Source: an uncultured Eubacteriales bacterium (GTDB lineage: Bacteria; Bacillota; Clostridia; Christensenellales; Aristaeellaceae). Taken from it: 56,938 bases of DNA. Position 1 is the stretch's first letter; each line of letters opens with the position of its first letter. The notes beneath the pieces were generated by a model. It ran no database searches. It was not told the origin of the DNA and saw nothing but the letters and a program-made list of their open reading frames with translations. This document shows positions 32,785 through 39,708 of this stretch, piece after piece. The DNA lies in NCBI GenBank assembly GCA_902785105.1, contig CACZXF010000024.1, positions 1 through 56,938 on the forward strand. Direction: 5' to 3'. The position numbers and the translations under genes were made by a program.

Positions 32785-34168
32785 AATTGCTGCTGCCCTC
32801 CGGCACGGGGAGGATGACGTTTTTATAGAGCCGGCGGAAGAGTATCAATGTAGTGGCGAGGGAGGCAAGCTCGGCGATGGGGAAGGAGAACCAGACCAGG
32901 TCCGGGTTGCCGGTGCTGACGCCGAGGCGGGCCAGCAGGTAGGCAGCGGGGATGAGGACCAGGAGCTGGCGGGCCAGGGAGACGATCATGGAATAGACGC
33001 CATAGCCCAGCGCCTGGAAGGTGGAACCCAGGGCGATGCACACGCCGGCGAAGATGAAGGTGGAGCCGATGATGCGCAGGGCGGGGATGCCGTACTGGAG
33101 CATCACGTCGGAGGCGTTGAATATCCTCAGCAGCGCGCCGGGAATGGTGAAGAACACGATGGCGCCGAGAATGGTGTAGGACGCCACAAATATCACCGAA
33201 ATCCTGATGGCCTCCAGCATGCGCTTGCGGTTTTGTGCGCCGTAGTTATAGGCTACGATGGGGATGATGCCGTTGTTGAGGCCGAACACGGGCATGAACA
33301 CGAAGCTGTTCAGCTTGAAGTAGATGCCGAAGATGGTAGCGGCGGTCTCCTTGGCGGTGTGATAGACGATGAGTATCTTGTTCATGGCGAAGGTCATCAC
33401 CGAGCCGATGGCCACCATGATGATGGATGGCACACCGATGGCGTAGATGCGGCCGATGATGCGGGGCTTGGGCCGGAAGGTCCTGATGTTCATCTGAACG
33501 TCCGCGTTTTTGGTGTGGTTCAGATAGACCGCCAGGCAGAAGGCGATGATCTGGCCGATGACCGTGGCGATGGCCGCGCCGCGCACGCCCTGGTGGAACA
33601 CGAAGATGAACACCGGGTCGAGGATGATGTTGATGATGGCGCCCAGGCCCTGGGTGTACATGGTGTAGATGGTGCGGCCCGTGGACTGCATCAATCTTTC
33701 AAACATGATCTGGCCGAACACGCCGAAGGAGAAGCAGCAGATGACGGAGAGGTAGTCCACGCCCAGACCGATGATCTCCTGTACGTCCGTCTGGGAGGCG
33801 AAGAAGGCGCGCACGCCGAACAGGCCGAACAGCAGAAACAGCACATAGCCCACGCCCGCCAGGAACACGCCGTGCTCGGCGATGTCGTTGGCCAGCTTCT
33901 GGTTCTTCTCGCCCAGCGCCCGGGACAGCAGCGCGTTCACGCCCACCGCCGTGCCCGTGGCGACGCCGATCATCAGGTTCTGCGCCGGGAAAGCCAGCGA
34001 CACCGCCGTCAGCGACTGCTCGCTCACCTTCGCCACGAAGAAGCTGTCCACGATGTTGTAAAACGCCTGCACCAGCATGGATACGATCATCGGCAGCGAC
34101 ATGTTCACGATCAGCTTTGGGATCGGCATGACGCCCATCTTGTTCTCGGCTCTTCCCTGATTCTGCAC
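32783..34168 (-). CDS. MATE family multidrug/Na+ antiporter
   Basis: 461 residues with twelve predicted membrane helices in two MATE halves. Typical segments are MSLPMIVSMLVQAFYNIVDSFF in helix 1, a conserved Pro/Gln region in helix 2, and GLNNGIIPIVAYNYGA at the start of the second half. MATE proteins export cationic drugs or metabolites in exchange for Na+ or H+. The GTG start at 34168 is preferred because AAGGGGGG lies 7 bases upstream; the longer frame into the palindromic repeat is rejected. It is monocistronic, with a strong promoter at 34381-34408 and a composite repeat in its leader. Confidence 0.92.
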   Translation of the reverse strand: MQNQGRAENKMGVMPIPKLIVNMSLPMIVSMLVQAFYNIVDSFFVAKVSEQSLTAVSLAFPAQNLMIGVATGTAVGVNALLSRALGEKNQKLANDIAEHGVFLAGVGYVLFLLFGLFGVRAFFASQTDVQEIIGLGVDYLSVICCFSFGVFGQIMFERLMQSTGRTIYTMYTQGLGAIINIILDPVFIFVFHQGVRGAAIATVIGQIIAFCLAVYLNHTKNADVQMNIRTFRPKPRIIGRIYAIGVPSIIMVAIGSVMTFAMNKILIVYHTAKETAATIFGIYFKLNSFVFMPVFGLNNGIIPIVAYNYGAQNRKRMLEAIRISVIFVASYTILGAIVFFTIPGALLRIFNASDVMLQYGIPALRIIGSTFIFAGVCIALGSTFQALGYGVYSMIVSLARQLLVLIPAAYLLARLGVSTGNPDLVWFSFPIAELASLATTLILFRRLYKNVILPVPEGSSN

Positions 34169-34203
34169 GGGAGGTCCCCCCTTGGTATGTATTGATGTGG
34201 ACA

Positions 34204-34360
34204 GATAAACAGGGATTTGTCGGGGAGATGCACACACTCCTGTAGGGGCGGCGTTGCGCCGCCCGCCGGGTAGGACGATGTGCATCGTACGAGGCGGGCG
34301 CCGAGCCGAAACGGCGCCCCTACAGGGTTAGTTTGACTCCTCGCCAACTTCCAATTTATC
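34204..34360. repeat. Composite palindromic element A (border repeats around a core-1 palindrome)
   Basis: Outer inverted borders are GATAAACAGGGATTTGTCGG (from 34204) and the inverse of GATAAATTGGAAGTTGGCGA (ending 34360). Inside is a core-1 double hairpin (34239-34327), with a GGCGGCGTTGCGCC left arm and a GGCGCC..GCCGAAACGGCGCC right arm. The element lies in the leader of the MATE gene. Elements at 35312, 42180, 42822, 47455 and 55092 share the same borders. Confidence 0.85.
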
Positions 34361-34380
34361 TCACACTGACAGTTAAATCC

Positions 34381-34408
34381 ATTCTATCATAGCCCCCATA
34401 TATGTCAA
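34381..34408 (-). promoter_or_regulatory. Promoter of the MATE gene
   Basis: Minus strand: -35 TTGACA (34408-34403), a 16-base spacer and an extended -10 TGATAGAAT (-10 at 34386-34381). A strong match. Confidence 0.7.
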
Positions 34409-34427
34409 GAAAGGTTATGTTATAGTA

Positions 34428-34468
34428 GAAAAGAAAAACGGGAAACCGGTTTTGACCGATTTCCCGTT
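34428..34468 (-). terminator. Terminator of the TIM-barrel gene
   Basis: On the minus strand a 14-bp stem (AACGGGAAATCGGT with AACGGGAAACCGGT inverted) is followed by TTTTTCTTTT. It starts 8 bases past the stop codon. Confidence 0.85.
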
Positions 34469-34475
34469 GGGGTTT

Positions 34476-35141
34476 TTATGCGCTCATGCCGGTCTGTCTG
34501 GCTTCGATCCAGCGGCGGACGGCGTCGGCGTTTTCCACGGTGACGTTGCGCAGCAGTATGGGGAGGCCCCGACTGTCCGCGACGCGGAGCACGTTTGAAA
34601 GGCGGGCACTGCCGCGGATGGTCTCCATGGCGGGGAGGCGCACGGCGCAGATGCGGGCTGAGTCACGGGGCGAAACCTCGCAGGGCGTCTCGCGAAGGTT
34701 CAGTATGACGCCCAGTCCCTCCGGAACGGCGGCGGGCTGGCAGGCGTTCACGGCCAGGGGCATGCCCTCGTCCTTTGACCATTCCATGAGCCGGGGGAGG
34801 GCTGCCAGAATGGCCTCCTGGCTGGCCTCCGGGCAGAGGTATTTTGCCCCGATGCGCTTCGCAAAACGCATGTGGGCGCGATAGGCGGCTTCCGCCTCCG
34901 GCAGCGTGGGATCGACGGCGCAGCCGACGATGGGGCAATTTAATCGGGAGAGCTTCAAGGCGCACCGCACCTGCTCATTCAGATGGTCGTCCAGCCGCCG
35001 CGCCGCGTTTGTCGGCGTCAGACCGGGCAGCACCTTTGTGGGGGTGATATAGACCGTCGAAAAGCCCTGCTCCAGGGCAAAGCACAGCCGGTTCCAAAAG
35101 GAATCCGCCGGCGCGTCGTGTAAATGCAGGCCAATATTCAT
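34476..35141 (-). CDS. Putative TIM-barrel protein, sugar isomerase/epimerase-like
   Basis: 221 residues, soluble, no signal peptide. The N-terminal MNIGLHLHD strand, alternating strand/helix pattern and segments such as GAKYLCPEA and MPLAVNAC resemble the AP-endonuclease-2/xylose-isomerase-like TIM-barrel superfamily. It is short for that family and the metal-ligand pattern is not clear. The substrate cannot be named. The ATG at 35141 follows AAAGGTAG. It is monocistronic, with its own promoter and terminator. An unrelated conserved hypothetical remains possible. Confidence 0.5.
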   Translation of the reverse strand: MNIGLHLHDAPADSFWNRLCFALEQGFSTVYITPTKVLPGLTPTNAARRLDDHLNEQVRCALKLSRLNCPIVGCAVDPTLPEAEAAYRAHMRFAKRIGAKYLCPEASQEAILAALPRLMEWSKDEGMPLAVNACQPAAVPEGLGVILNLRETPCEVSPRDSARICAVRLPAMETIRGSARLSNVLRVADSRGLPILLRNVTVENADAVRRWIEARQTGMSA

Positions 35142-35203
35142 TTGATCACTACCTTTCTATAAAAGCGGGCATTGTCACCCGTAAATGTCAAAAAATTTAC
35201 TAC

Positions 35204-35232
35204 ATTATAACACGAATCAACTGGAATTGCAA
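35204..35232 (-). promoter_or_regulatory. Promoter of the TIM-barrel gene
   Basis: Minus strand: -35 TTGCAA (35232-35227), a 17-base spacer and an extended -10 TGTTATAAT (-10 at 35209-35204). Confidence 0.65.
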
Positions 35233-35311
35233 TCCCGGCACAAAAGAGAATATGTGCGGAAGTGTGGGATTATTGTTAAGATTTTGAGTATTGCCTTGTT
35301 CGCTTTAGCTT

Positions 35312-35470
35312 GATAAATTGGAAGTTGTCGGGGAGACGGGGGTTCACCTCATCCGCCCCTTCGGGGCACCTTCCCCTCAAGGGGAAGGCTTTTGGGGCCA
35401 CCGTTCTTAACTCCTTGCCTTCCCCTTATGAGGTGGACTCGAACGACACCCCAACAAATCCCTGTTTATC
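35312..35470. repeat. Composite element B (same borders, core-2 hairpin chain)
   Basis: Left border GATAAATTGGAAGTTGTCGG (35312) and right border, the inverse of GATAAACAGGGATTTGTTGG (ending 35470). The core is unlike element A: CACCTCATCCGCCCC, a CCTTCCCCTCAAGGGGAAGG hairpin and CCTTCCCCTTATGAGGTGG. It fills the gap between the TIM-barrel gene and the rplJ promoter. Confidence 0.85.
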
Positions 35471-35513
35471 AATACGACAGCAAGTTCGCCAATGTTAAAC
35501 TTTCCCGCCTGAC

Positions 35514-35542
35514 TTGACACCCTGCTCGCAAACGTTTATACT
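35514..35542 (+). promoter_or_regulatory. Promoter of rplJL
   Basis: -35 TTGACA (35514-35519), exactly 17 bases, -10 TATACT (35537-35542). It lies directly upstream of the L10 leader RNA. Confidence 0.8.
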
Positions 35543-35548
35543 AATATA

Positions 35549-35673
35549 TGGCTTTGAAAGCCCTGTGCCATAGACAGCGAGTGCCGTTTGGCTCAATATT
35601 CTCGCCGAGGCGCAACGGATGGAGTTTGATACACACCGCCCTTGCGCCCTGCGCAAGGGTTTTATTATTGCCG
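35549..35673 (+). ncRNA. Ribosomal protein L10 leader
   Basis: The conserved L10-leader signature is visible (TAGACAGCGAGTGCC ... CTCGCCGAGG). It is followed by an intrinsic terminator (CCCTTGCGC/GCGCAAGGG with TTTTATT, 35639-35666). In this family, L10(L12)4 binds the leader and stabilises the terminating form, giving feedback control of rplJ-rplL. Confidence 0.85.
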
Positions 35674-35705
35674 TCAATTCTGGACGGAATGTGAGGTGTA
35701 AGAAT

Positions 35706-36203
35706 ATGTCCAAGAATCTCGAAATCAAGAAGGGCGTTGTGGCCGACATCAAGGAAAAGTTTGAAAAGGCCCAGACCGCCGTTCTGGTTGACTATCGCGG
35801 CCTGAACGTCGCGGAGGTCACCGAGCTTCGCAACCAGCTGCGCAAGGCCGGCGTTGAGTATGCGGTTCTGAAGAACACCATGATCAACCTGGCCGTGAAG
35901 GATATGGGCTTCGACGGGATCGAAAAGCATCTCGAAGGCCCCACCGCCGTGGCTTTTGGTTACGAGGATGCCATCGCTCCCGCCAAGATTCTCACCGACT
36001 TCGCCAAGAAGAACAAGAATCTGACCGTCAAGTGCGGCGTTTGCGACGGCGCTTATCTCGACGAGGCCGGCGTCACCGCCCTGGCCAGCACGCCGAGCAG
36101 GGAGGTTCTCATTGCGCGTATCATGGGCAGCATGATGAGCTCTGTGTCCAAGTTCGTCTACGCGTTGGAGGCCATCCGCAAGAAGCAGGCCGGCGAGGAA
36201 TAA
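35706..36203 (+). CDS. rplJ: 50S ribosomal protein L10
   Basis: 165 residues, the usual length. L10 anchors the L7/L12 stalk to 23S rRNA. Typical segments are KKGVVADIKEKFEKAQTAVLVDYRGLNVAEVTELR and KNTMINLAVKD; the C-terminal helix that binds L12 follows residue 135. The ATG at 35706 follows GAGGTG; the upstream in-frame ATG at 35619 lies inside the leader RNA and is rejected. It is co-transcribed with rplL. In most Bacillota rplJL follows rplA; here it precedes rpmG. Confidence 0.97.
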   Translation: MSKNLEIKKGVVADIKEKFEKAQTAVLVDYRGLNVAEVTELRNQLRKAGVEYAVLKNTMINLAVKDMGFDGIEKHLEGPTAVAFGYEDAIAPAKILTDFAKKNKNLTVKCGVCDGAYLDEAGVTALASTPSREVLIARIMGSMMSSVSKFVYALEAIRKKQAGEE

Positions 36204-36260
36204 TTGCCGCCTGAAACCACTTTTTACCTTTTAATATAATCTTTAATGGAGGATATAATC

Positions 36261-36638
36261 ATGGCTAACAATGCTGAGATCATCGCTGCGATTGAGAAGA
36301 TGACCATCCTTGAGCTGGCCGATCTGGTCAAGGAGATGGAAGAGAAGTTTGGCGTGTCCGCCGCGGCTCCCGTGGTGGTTGGCGCTGTCGCCGGCGGCGA
36401 GGCTGCTCCCGCTGAGGAAGAGAAGACCGAGTTCGACGTCGTGCTGAAGGGCGCTGGCGCTCAGAAGCTGAAGGTCATCAAGGTCGTCCGCGAAGTCAAG
36501 CCCGGCCTGGGCCTGAAGGAAGCCAAGGAGCTGGTGGACGGCGCGCCCTCCACTCTGGCCGAAGGCGTCTCCAAGGAAGCTGCCGAGGAGCTCAAGAAGA
36601 AGCTCGAAGAAGTCGGCGCCGAGATCGAGATCAAGTAA
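36261..36638 (+). CDS. rplL: 50S ribosomal protein L7/L12
   Basis: 125 residues: N-terminal dimerisation helices ([20 protein letters not shown]), an Ala/Val/Gly-rich hinge (about 38-57) and the C-terminal factor-binding domain ([36 protein letters not shown]). The start at 36261 has GGAGG 8 bases upstream. A hairpin terminator follows, which separates this pair from rpmG. Confidence 0.97.
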   Translation: MANNAEIIAAIEKMTILELADLVKEMEEKFGVSAAAPVVVGAVAGGEAAPAEEEKTEFDVVLKGAGAQKLKVIKVVREVKPGLGLKEAKELVDGAPSTLAEGVSKEAAEELKKKLEEVGAEIEIK

Positions 36639-36655
36639 TTTCATACAAAAACGAT

Positions 36656-36686
36656 ATGAGACCATGTGCTCAGCGCATGGTCTCAT
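36656..36686 (+). terminator. Terminator after rplL
   Basis: An 11-bp stem, ATGAGACCATG (36656-36666) / CATGGTCTCAT (36676-36686). The T-run is short. Confidence 0.6.
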
Positions 36687-36745
36687 TTGGAAACAGCACA
36701 GTCGTGCGGCCTGAATATTGCGCCGTGTCCTTCCGATTCCGGGGA

Positions 36746-36776
36746 GGGCGGGCGGCGAAACGCCGCCCCTACAGGG
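36746..36776. repeat. Half copy of the core-1 repeat
   Basis: Only the right-arm hairpin GGCGGCGAAACGCCGCC followed by CCTACAGG is present, between rplL and rpmG. The rest of 36687-36865 shows nothing recognisable. Confidence 0.85.
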
Positions 36777-36865
36777 TGAGCTCGCGTTCGGGCCGGTGTG
36801 CCCCTCTCATTTCCATTTGGGGCTGGTATCTTTGTAAAAAGTCAGTCAAGGTTTTGCGGACGCTA

Positions 36866-36894
36866 TTGCAAATCCCTTCGGACTCCTTTATAAT
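36866..36894 (+). promoter_or_regulatory. Promoter of rpmG-secE-nusG
   Basis: -35 TTGCAA (36866-36871), a 17-base spacer, -10 TATAAT (36889-36894), about 90 bases upstream of rpmG. Confidence 0.7.
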
Positions 36895-36986
36895 ATATCA
36901 GTGTGCCCCCATCGAGGGGTTTAAGTGCTGTTGACCATTTTACCGGCTTGACATGGGCCGGATCAAGAACAGGGGAGGTGTCAAGC

Positions 36987-37148
36987 ATGGCATCGGATAA
37001 GCGTATTAAGGTTACGCTGGCGTGCTCTGAGTGCAAGCAGCGCAATTACAATACCATGAAGAACAAGAAGAACGACCCCGACCGCCTTGAGATGCACAAG
37101 TATTGCCGCTTCTGCAAGAAGCACACGACTCACAAGGAGACGAAGTAA
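36987..37148 (+). CDS. rpmG: 50S ribosomal protein L33
   Basis: 53 residues. It keeps both zinc-binding CxxC pairs (CSEC and CRFC), so it is the zinc form of L33. The ATG at 36987 follows GGGAGGTG. It heads rpmG-secE-nusG-rplK-rplA. Confidence 0.95.
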   Translation: MASDKRIKVTLACSECKQRNYNTMKNKKNDPDRLEMHKYCRFCKKHTTHKETK

Positions 37149-37206
37149 GTCCGCTCAGTCGGATTGACGGTTTTCCTGTCCACCACCGAGACAAGGATGT
37201 GAAAAC

Positions 37207-37467
37207 ATGGCAAAGGCAGCGGAAAACACCACCAATAAGAACGCGAAGCAGCCCGAGCAGGGCAACCGCTTCACCAATTTCTTCCAGGGCATTGGCAAGG
37301 CCTTCAAGAACATGTATCATGAGCTGAAGAAGGTCACCTGGCCCACCAAGAAGGAATTGATCAACTATTCCGTGGTTGTGTTCGTATTCATGATCATCAT
37401 GGGCGCGATCATCGGCGTGATCGACTTCGCCGCCGGCGAGCTGATCAACCTGATCGTCAAGCTCTGA
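37207..37467 (+). CDS. secE: Preprotein translocase subunit SecE
   Basis: 86 residues with one membrane helix near the C-terminus (YSVVVFVFMIIMGAIIGVI) preceded by the conserved amphipathic ELKKVTWPTKKEL. SecE clamps SecY in the translocon. A polar Asn/Gln/Lys-rich N-terminus of about 25 residues precedes it. The start at 37207 follows AAGGATG. It sits between rpmG and nusG, the standard context. Confidence 0.95.
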   Translation: MAKAAENTTNKNAKQPEQGNRFTNFFQGIGKAFKNMYHELKKVTWPTKKELINYSVVVFVFMIIMGAIIGVIDFAAGELINLIVKL

Positions 37468-37483
37468 TTCCGGAGAATCGAAT

Positions 37484-38011
37484 ATGTCTGAAAACGCGGA
37501 TATCAAATGGTATGTCGTTCATACCTACTCCGGCTACGAAAACAAGGTGCGCGACAGCCTGCTGAAGGCCGTTGAGAACAACGGTATGCAGGACAAGATC
37601 GTCGATGTCCGCATCCCTGTGGAAGAAGCCATCGAAATCAAAAACAACAAGCGCCGCACGGTGCAGCGGAAGCTGCTGCCGAGCTACGTCATCGTCAAGA
37701 TGGAAATGACCAACGAGACGTGGTACGTGGTTCGCAACACCCGCGGCGTCACCGGGTTCGTGGGCTCCGGCAACAAGCCCACCCCGCTTTCCGAAACGGA
37801 CTTCGCCTCCATCTTCGAGGCTCCCGCCCAGACGCGGCTGGACATCGAGGTGGGCGACGAGGTGCGCATACTGACCGGCCTGTTCGAGAACTTCACCGGC
37901 AAGGTGGTCTCGATCGACAACGTCACCAAGCAGCTCTCCGTGGTGGTGCCCATGCTCAAGCGCGAGACCACCGTGGAGCTGGCCTACGACGAGGTCGTGC
38001 GCGCGGAATGA
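37484..38011 (+). CDS. nusG: Transcription termination/antitermination protein NusG
   Basis: 175 residues: an N-terminal NGN domain (KWYVVHTYSGYENKVRDSL to about 110) and a C-terminal KOW domain (VGDEVRILTGLFENFTGKVVSID). NusG binds RNA polymerase and links it to pausing, Rho or the ribosome. The usual GPF before the KOW loop is GLF here, a minor change. The 16-base gap to secE indicates co-transcription. Confidence 0.96.
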   Translation: MSENADIKWYVVHTYSGYENKVRDSLLKAVENNGMQDKIVDVRIPVEEAIEIKNNKRRTVQRKLLPSYVIVKMEMTNETWYVVRNTRGVTGFVGSGNKPTPLSETDFASIFEAPAQTRLDIEVGDEVRILTGLFENFTGKVVSIDNVTKQLSVVVPMLKRETTVELAYDEVVRAE

Positions 38012-38085
38012 TGGGTTTCCGGATGGGTGAACCTGACCCGTTCCGGATGATGCGCTGACTGTGACCCTCACCGGGGTTTCAGTGC

Positions 38086-38128
38086 GTGGGAGGGATATGG
38101 GCCCCGGCCCGCGTCCCGCTTACACCAC
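38086..38128 (+). promoter_or_regulatory. Leader element upstream of rplK
   Basis: GTGGGAGGG ... TTACACCAC brackets a GC-rich hairpin just upstream of the AAGGAGG site of rplK. A similar GTGGGAGG ... TGACCAC element precedes rplA. A paired motif at both genes suggests a ribosomal-protein-binding or processing site; L1 is the obvious candidate regulator, but that is inference. Confidence 0.45.
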
Positions 38129-38153
38129 ATACATGTTAAGGAGGATACCCTTT

Positions 38154-38579
38154 ATGGCAAAGAAAGTTACTGCGCTGATCAAGCTGCAGGTGCCTGCCGC
38201 CAAGGCGACGCCCGCGCCGCCTATCGGTCCTGCGCTGGGCCAGCATGGCGTGAACATCCCCGGTTTCTGCAAGGAATTCAACGACCGCACCTCCAAGCAG
38301 GCCGGTCTGATCATCCCTGTGGTCATCACCGTTTACCAGGATCGCTCCTTCACCTTCATCACCAAGACGCCTCCGGCCGCCGTGCTGATCAAGAAGGCCT
38401 GCGGCATCGAGCATGCTTCCGGCCGTCCCAACAAGGACAAGGTCGCCAACATCACCAAGGCGCAGGTGAAGGAAATCGCCGAGCTGAAGATGCCCGATCT
38501 GAACGCGGCTTCCCTCGAGGCGGCCATGAGCATGATCGCCGGCACCGCGCGCTCCATGGGCGTCGTGGTCGTTGACTGA
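38154..38579 (+). CDS. rplK: 50S ribosomal protein L11
   Basis: 141 residues, the standard length. [26 protein letters not shown] and the [13 protein letters not shown] segment are diagnostic. L11 forms the GTPase-associated centre base with 23S rRNA. The start at 38154 follows AAGGAGG; the longer reading frame from 38061 has no ribosome site. Confidence 0.97.
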   Translation: MAKKVTALIKLQVPAAKATPAPPIGPALGQHGVNIPGFCKEFNDRTSKQAGLIIPVVITVYQDRSFTFITKTPPAAVLIKKACGIEHASGRPNKDKVANITKAQVKEIAELKMPDLNAASLEAAMSMIAGTARSMGVVVVD

Positions 38580-38598
38580 TTCGGTTTTTGACACAACA

Positions 38599-38627
38599 GT
38601 GGGAGGATTTTCTATCCGTTTGACCAC
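38599..38627 (+). promoter_or_regulatory. Leader element upstream of rplA
   Basis: GTGGGAGGATT ... TTTGACCAC, immediately before the AAGGAGG of rplA. It matches the bracket motif upstream of rplK at 38086. Confidence 0.45.
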
Positions 38628-38642
38628 AAGGAGGATGTATTC

Positions 38643-39329
38643 ATGAAAAAGGGCAAGAAATATTCCGACAGCTTGAAGCTGATCGACCGCAGCAAGCAGT
38701 ACGATCCCGAAGAGGCGATCGCGCTGGTGAAGCAGACCGCCAAGGCCAAGTTCGACGAGACCGTCGAGATCTCCGTCCGCCTGGGCGTCGACCCCCGTCA
38801 CGCTGACCAGCAGGTCCGCGGCGCGGTGGTGCTGCCCCATGGCACCGGCAAGACCGTCCGCGTGCTGGTCATCTGCAAGGCCGACAAGGCCGCTGAGGCT
38901 GAGGCCGCCGGCGCCGATTTCGTGGGCGCTGAGGACATGGTCGCCAAGATCCAGGGCGGCTGGTTCGATTTCGACGTGGTCGTCGCCACCCCCGATATGA
39001 TGGGTCAGGTCGGCCGTCTGGGCCGTCTGCTGGGCCCCAAGGGCTTGATGCCCTCCCCCAAGGCCGGCACCGTCACCATGAACGTCAGCCAGGCCATCCA
39101 CGATATCAAAGCCGGTAAGGTTGAGTATCGCGTGGACAAGACCGCCATCATCCACTGCCCCGTGGGCAAGGCTTCCTTCGACGCGCAGAAGCTGACCGAG
39201 AACCTCCGCACCCTGATGGAGGCCATCATCAAGGCCAAGCCCGCCGCTGCCAAGGGCACCTATATCCGCTCCGCGGTCATCTCCAGCACCATGGGCCCCG
39301 GCATCAAGCTGAACAGCCTGAAGTTCTGA
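38643..39329 (+). CDS. rplA: 50S ribosomal protein L1
   Basis: 228 residues with the L1 hallmarks [27 protein letters not shown] and [20 protein letters not shown]1 forms the mobile E-site stalk and in many bacteria represses its own operon. It is the last gene of this cluster: a terminator follows at 39356, where rplJ would normally be found. Confidence 0.97.
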   Translation: MKKGKKYSDSLKLIDRSKQYDPEEAIALVKQTAKAKFDETVEISVRLGVDPRHADQQVRGAVVLPHGTGKTVRVLVICKADKAAEAEAAGADFVGAEDMVAKIQGGWFDFDVVVATPDMMGQVGRLGRLLGPKGLMPSPKAGTVTMNVSQAIHDIKAGKVEYRVDKTAIIHCPVGKASFDAQKLTENLRTLMEAIIKAKPAAAKGTYIRSAVISSTMGPGIKLNSLKF

Positions 39330-39355
39330 TCGGCAAACTGCCATTGATATAGAGG

Positions 39356-39390
39356 GAAACAGCCTGTCGTAAAAGACGGGCTGTTTCTTT
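39356..39390 (+). terminator. Terminator after rplA
   Basis: A 13-bp stem, GAAACAGCCTGTC / GACGGGCTGTTTC (39356-39387) with one wobble pair, then TTTA. Confidence 0.75.
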
Positions 39391-39470
39391 ATGCGTTGAC
39401 AATGCCCCATAGATTCTTTCCTGTTTGAGCACGTGTCGAGAGGAATGTTTCTCAGTGATACAAAATATTG

Positions 39471-39555
39471 CCTTGTAGGGGCGGCGTTGCGCCGCCCGTC
39501 TTGTACGTAGCGAATCGCAAAGGGGGGCGGGCGGCGCAACGCCGCCCCTACAGGC
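39471..39555. repeat. Core-1 palindromic repeat without borders
   Basis: A full double hairpin: CCTTGTAGGGGCGGCGTTGC ... GCAACGCCGCCCCTACAGG. The known outer borders are not obvious. It lies between rplA and the L,D-transpeptidase gene; the rest of 39391-39647 shows nothing recognisable. Confidence 0.9.
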
Positions 39556-39647
39556 CTTGTTCGCAATTATCGTTTACATTCCTTTATTGGGCAATCTGTT
39601 TTCAAGAATAATTCACATTTTTGCCTATATTCATGTTGCGCAATCCG

Positions 39648-39676
39648 TTGAAAAGGTCATGGGATGATGATACAAT
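39648..39676 (+). promoter_or_regulatory. Promoter of the L,D-transpeptidase gene
   Basis: -35 TTGAAA (39648-39653), 17 bases, extended -10 TGATACAAT (-10 at 39671-39676). Confidence 0.65.
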
Positions 39677-39708
39677 AATGACAGTTTATAGTATAGAGGA
39701 TTGTGGCT

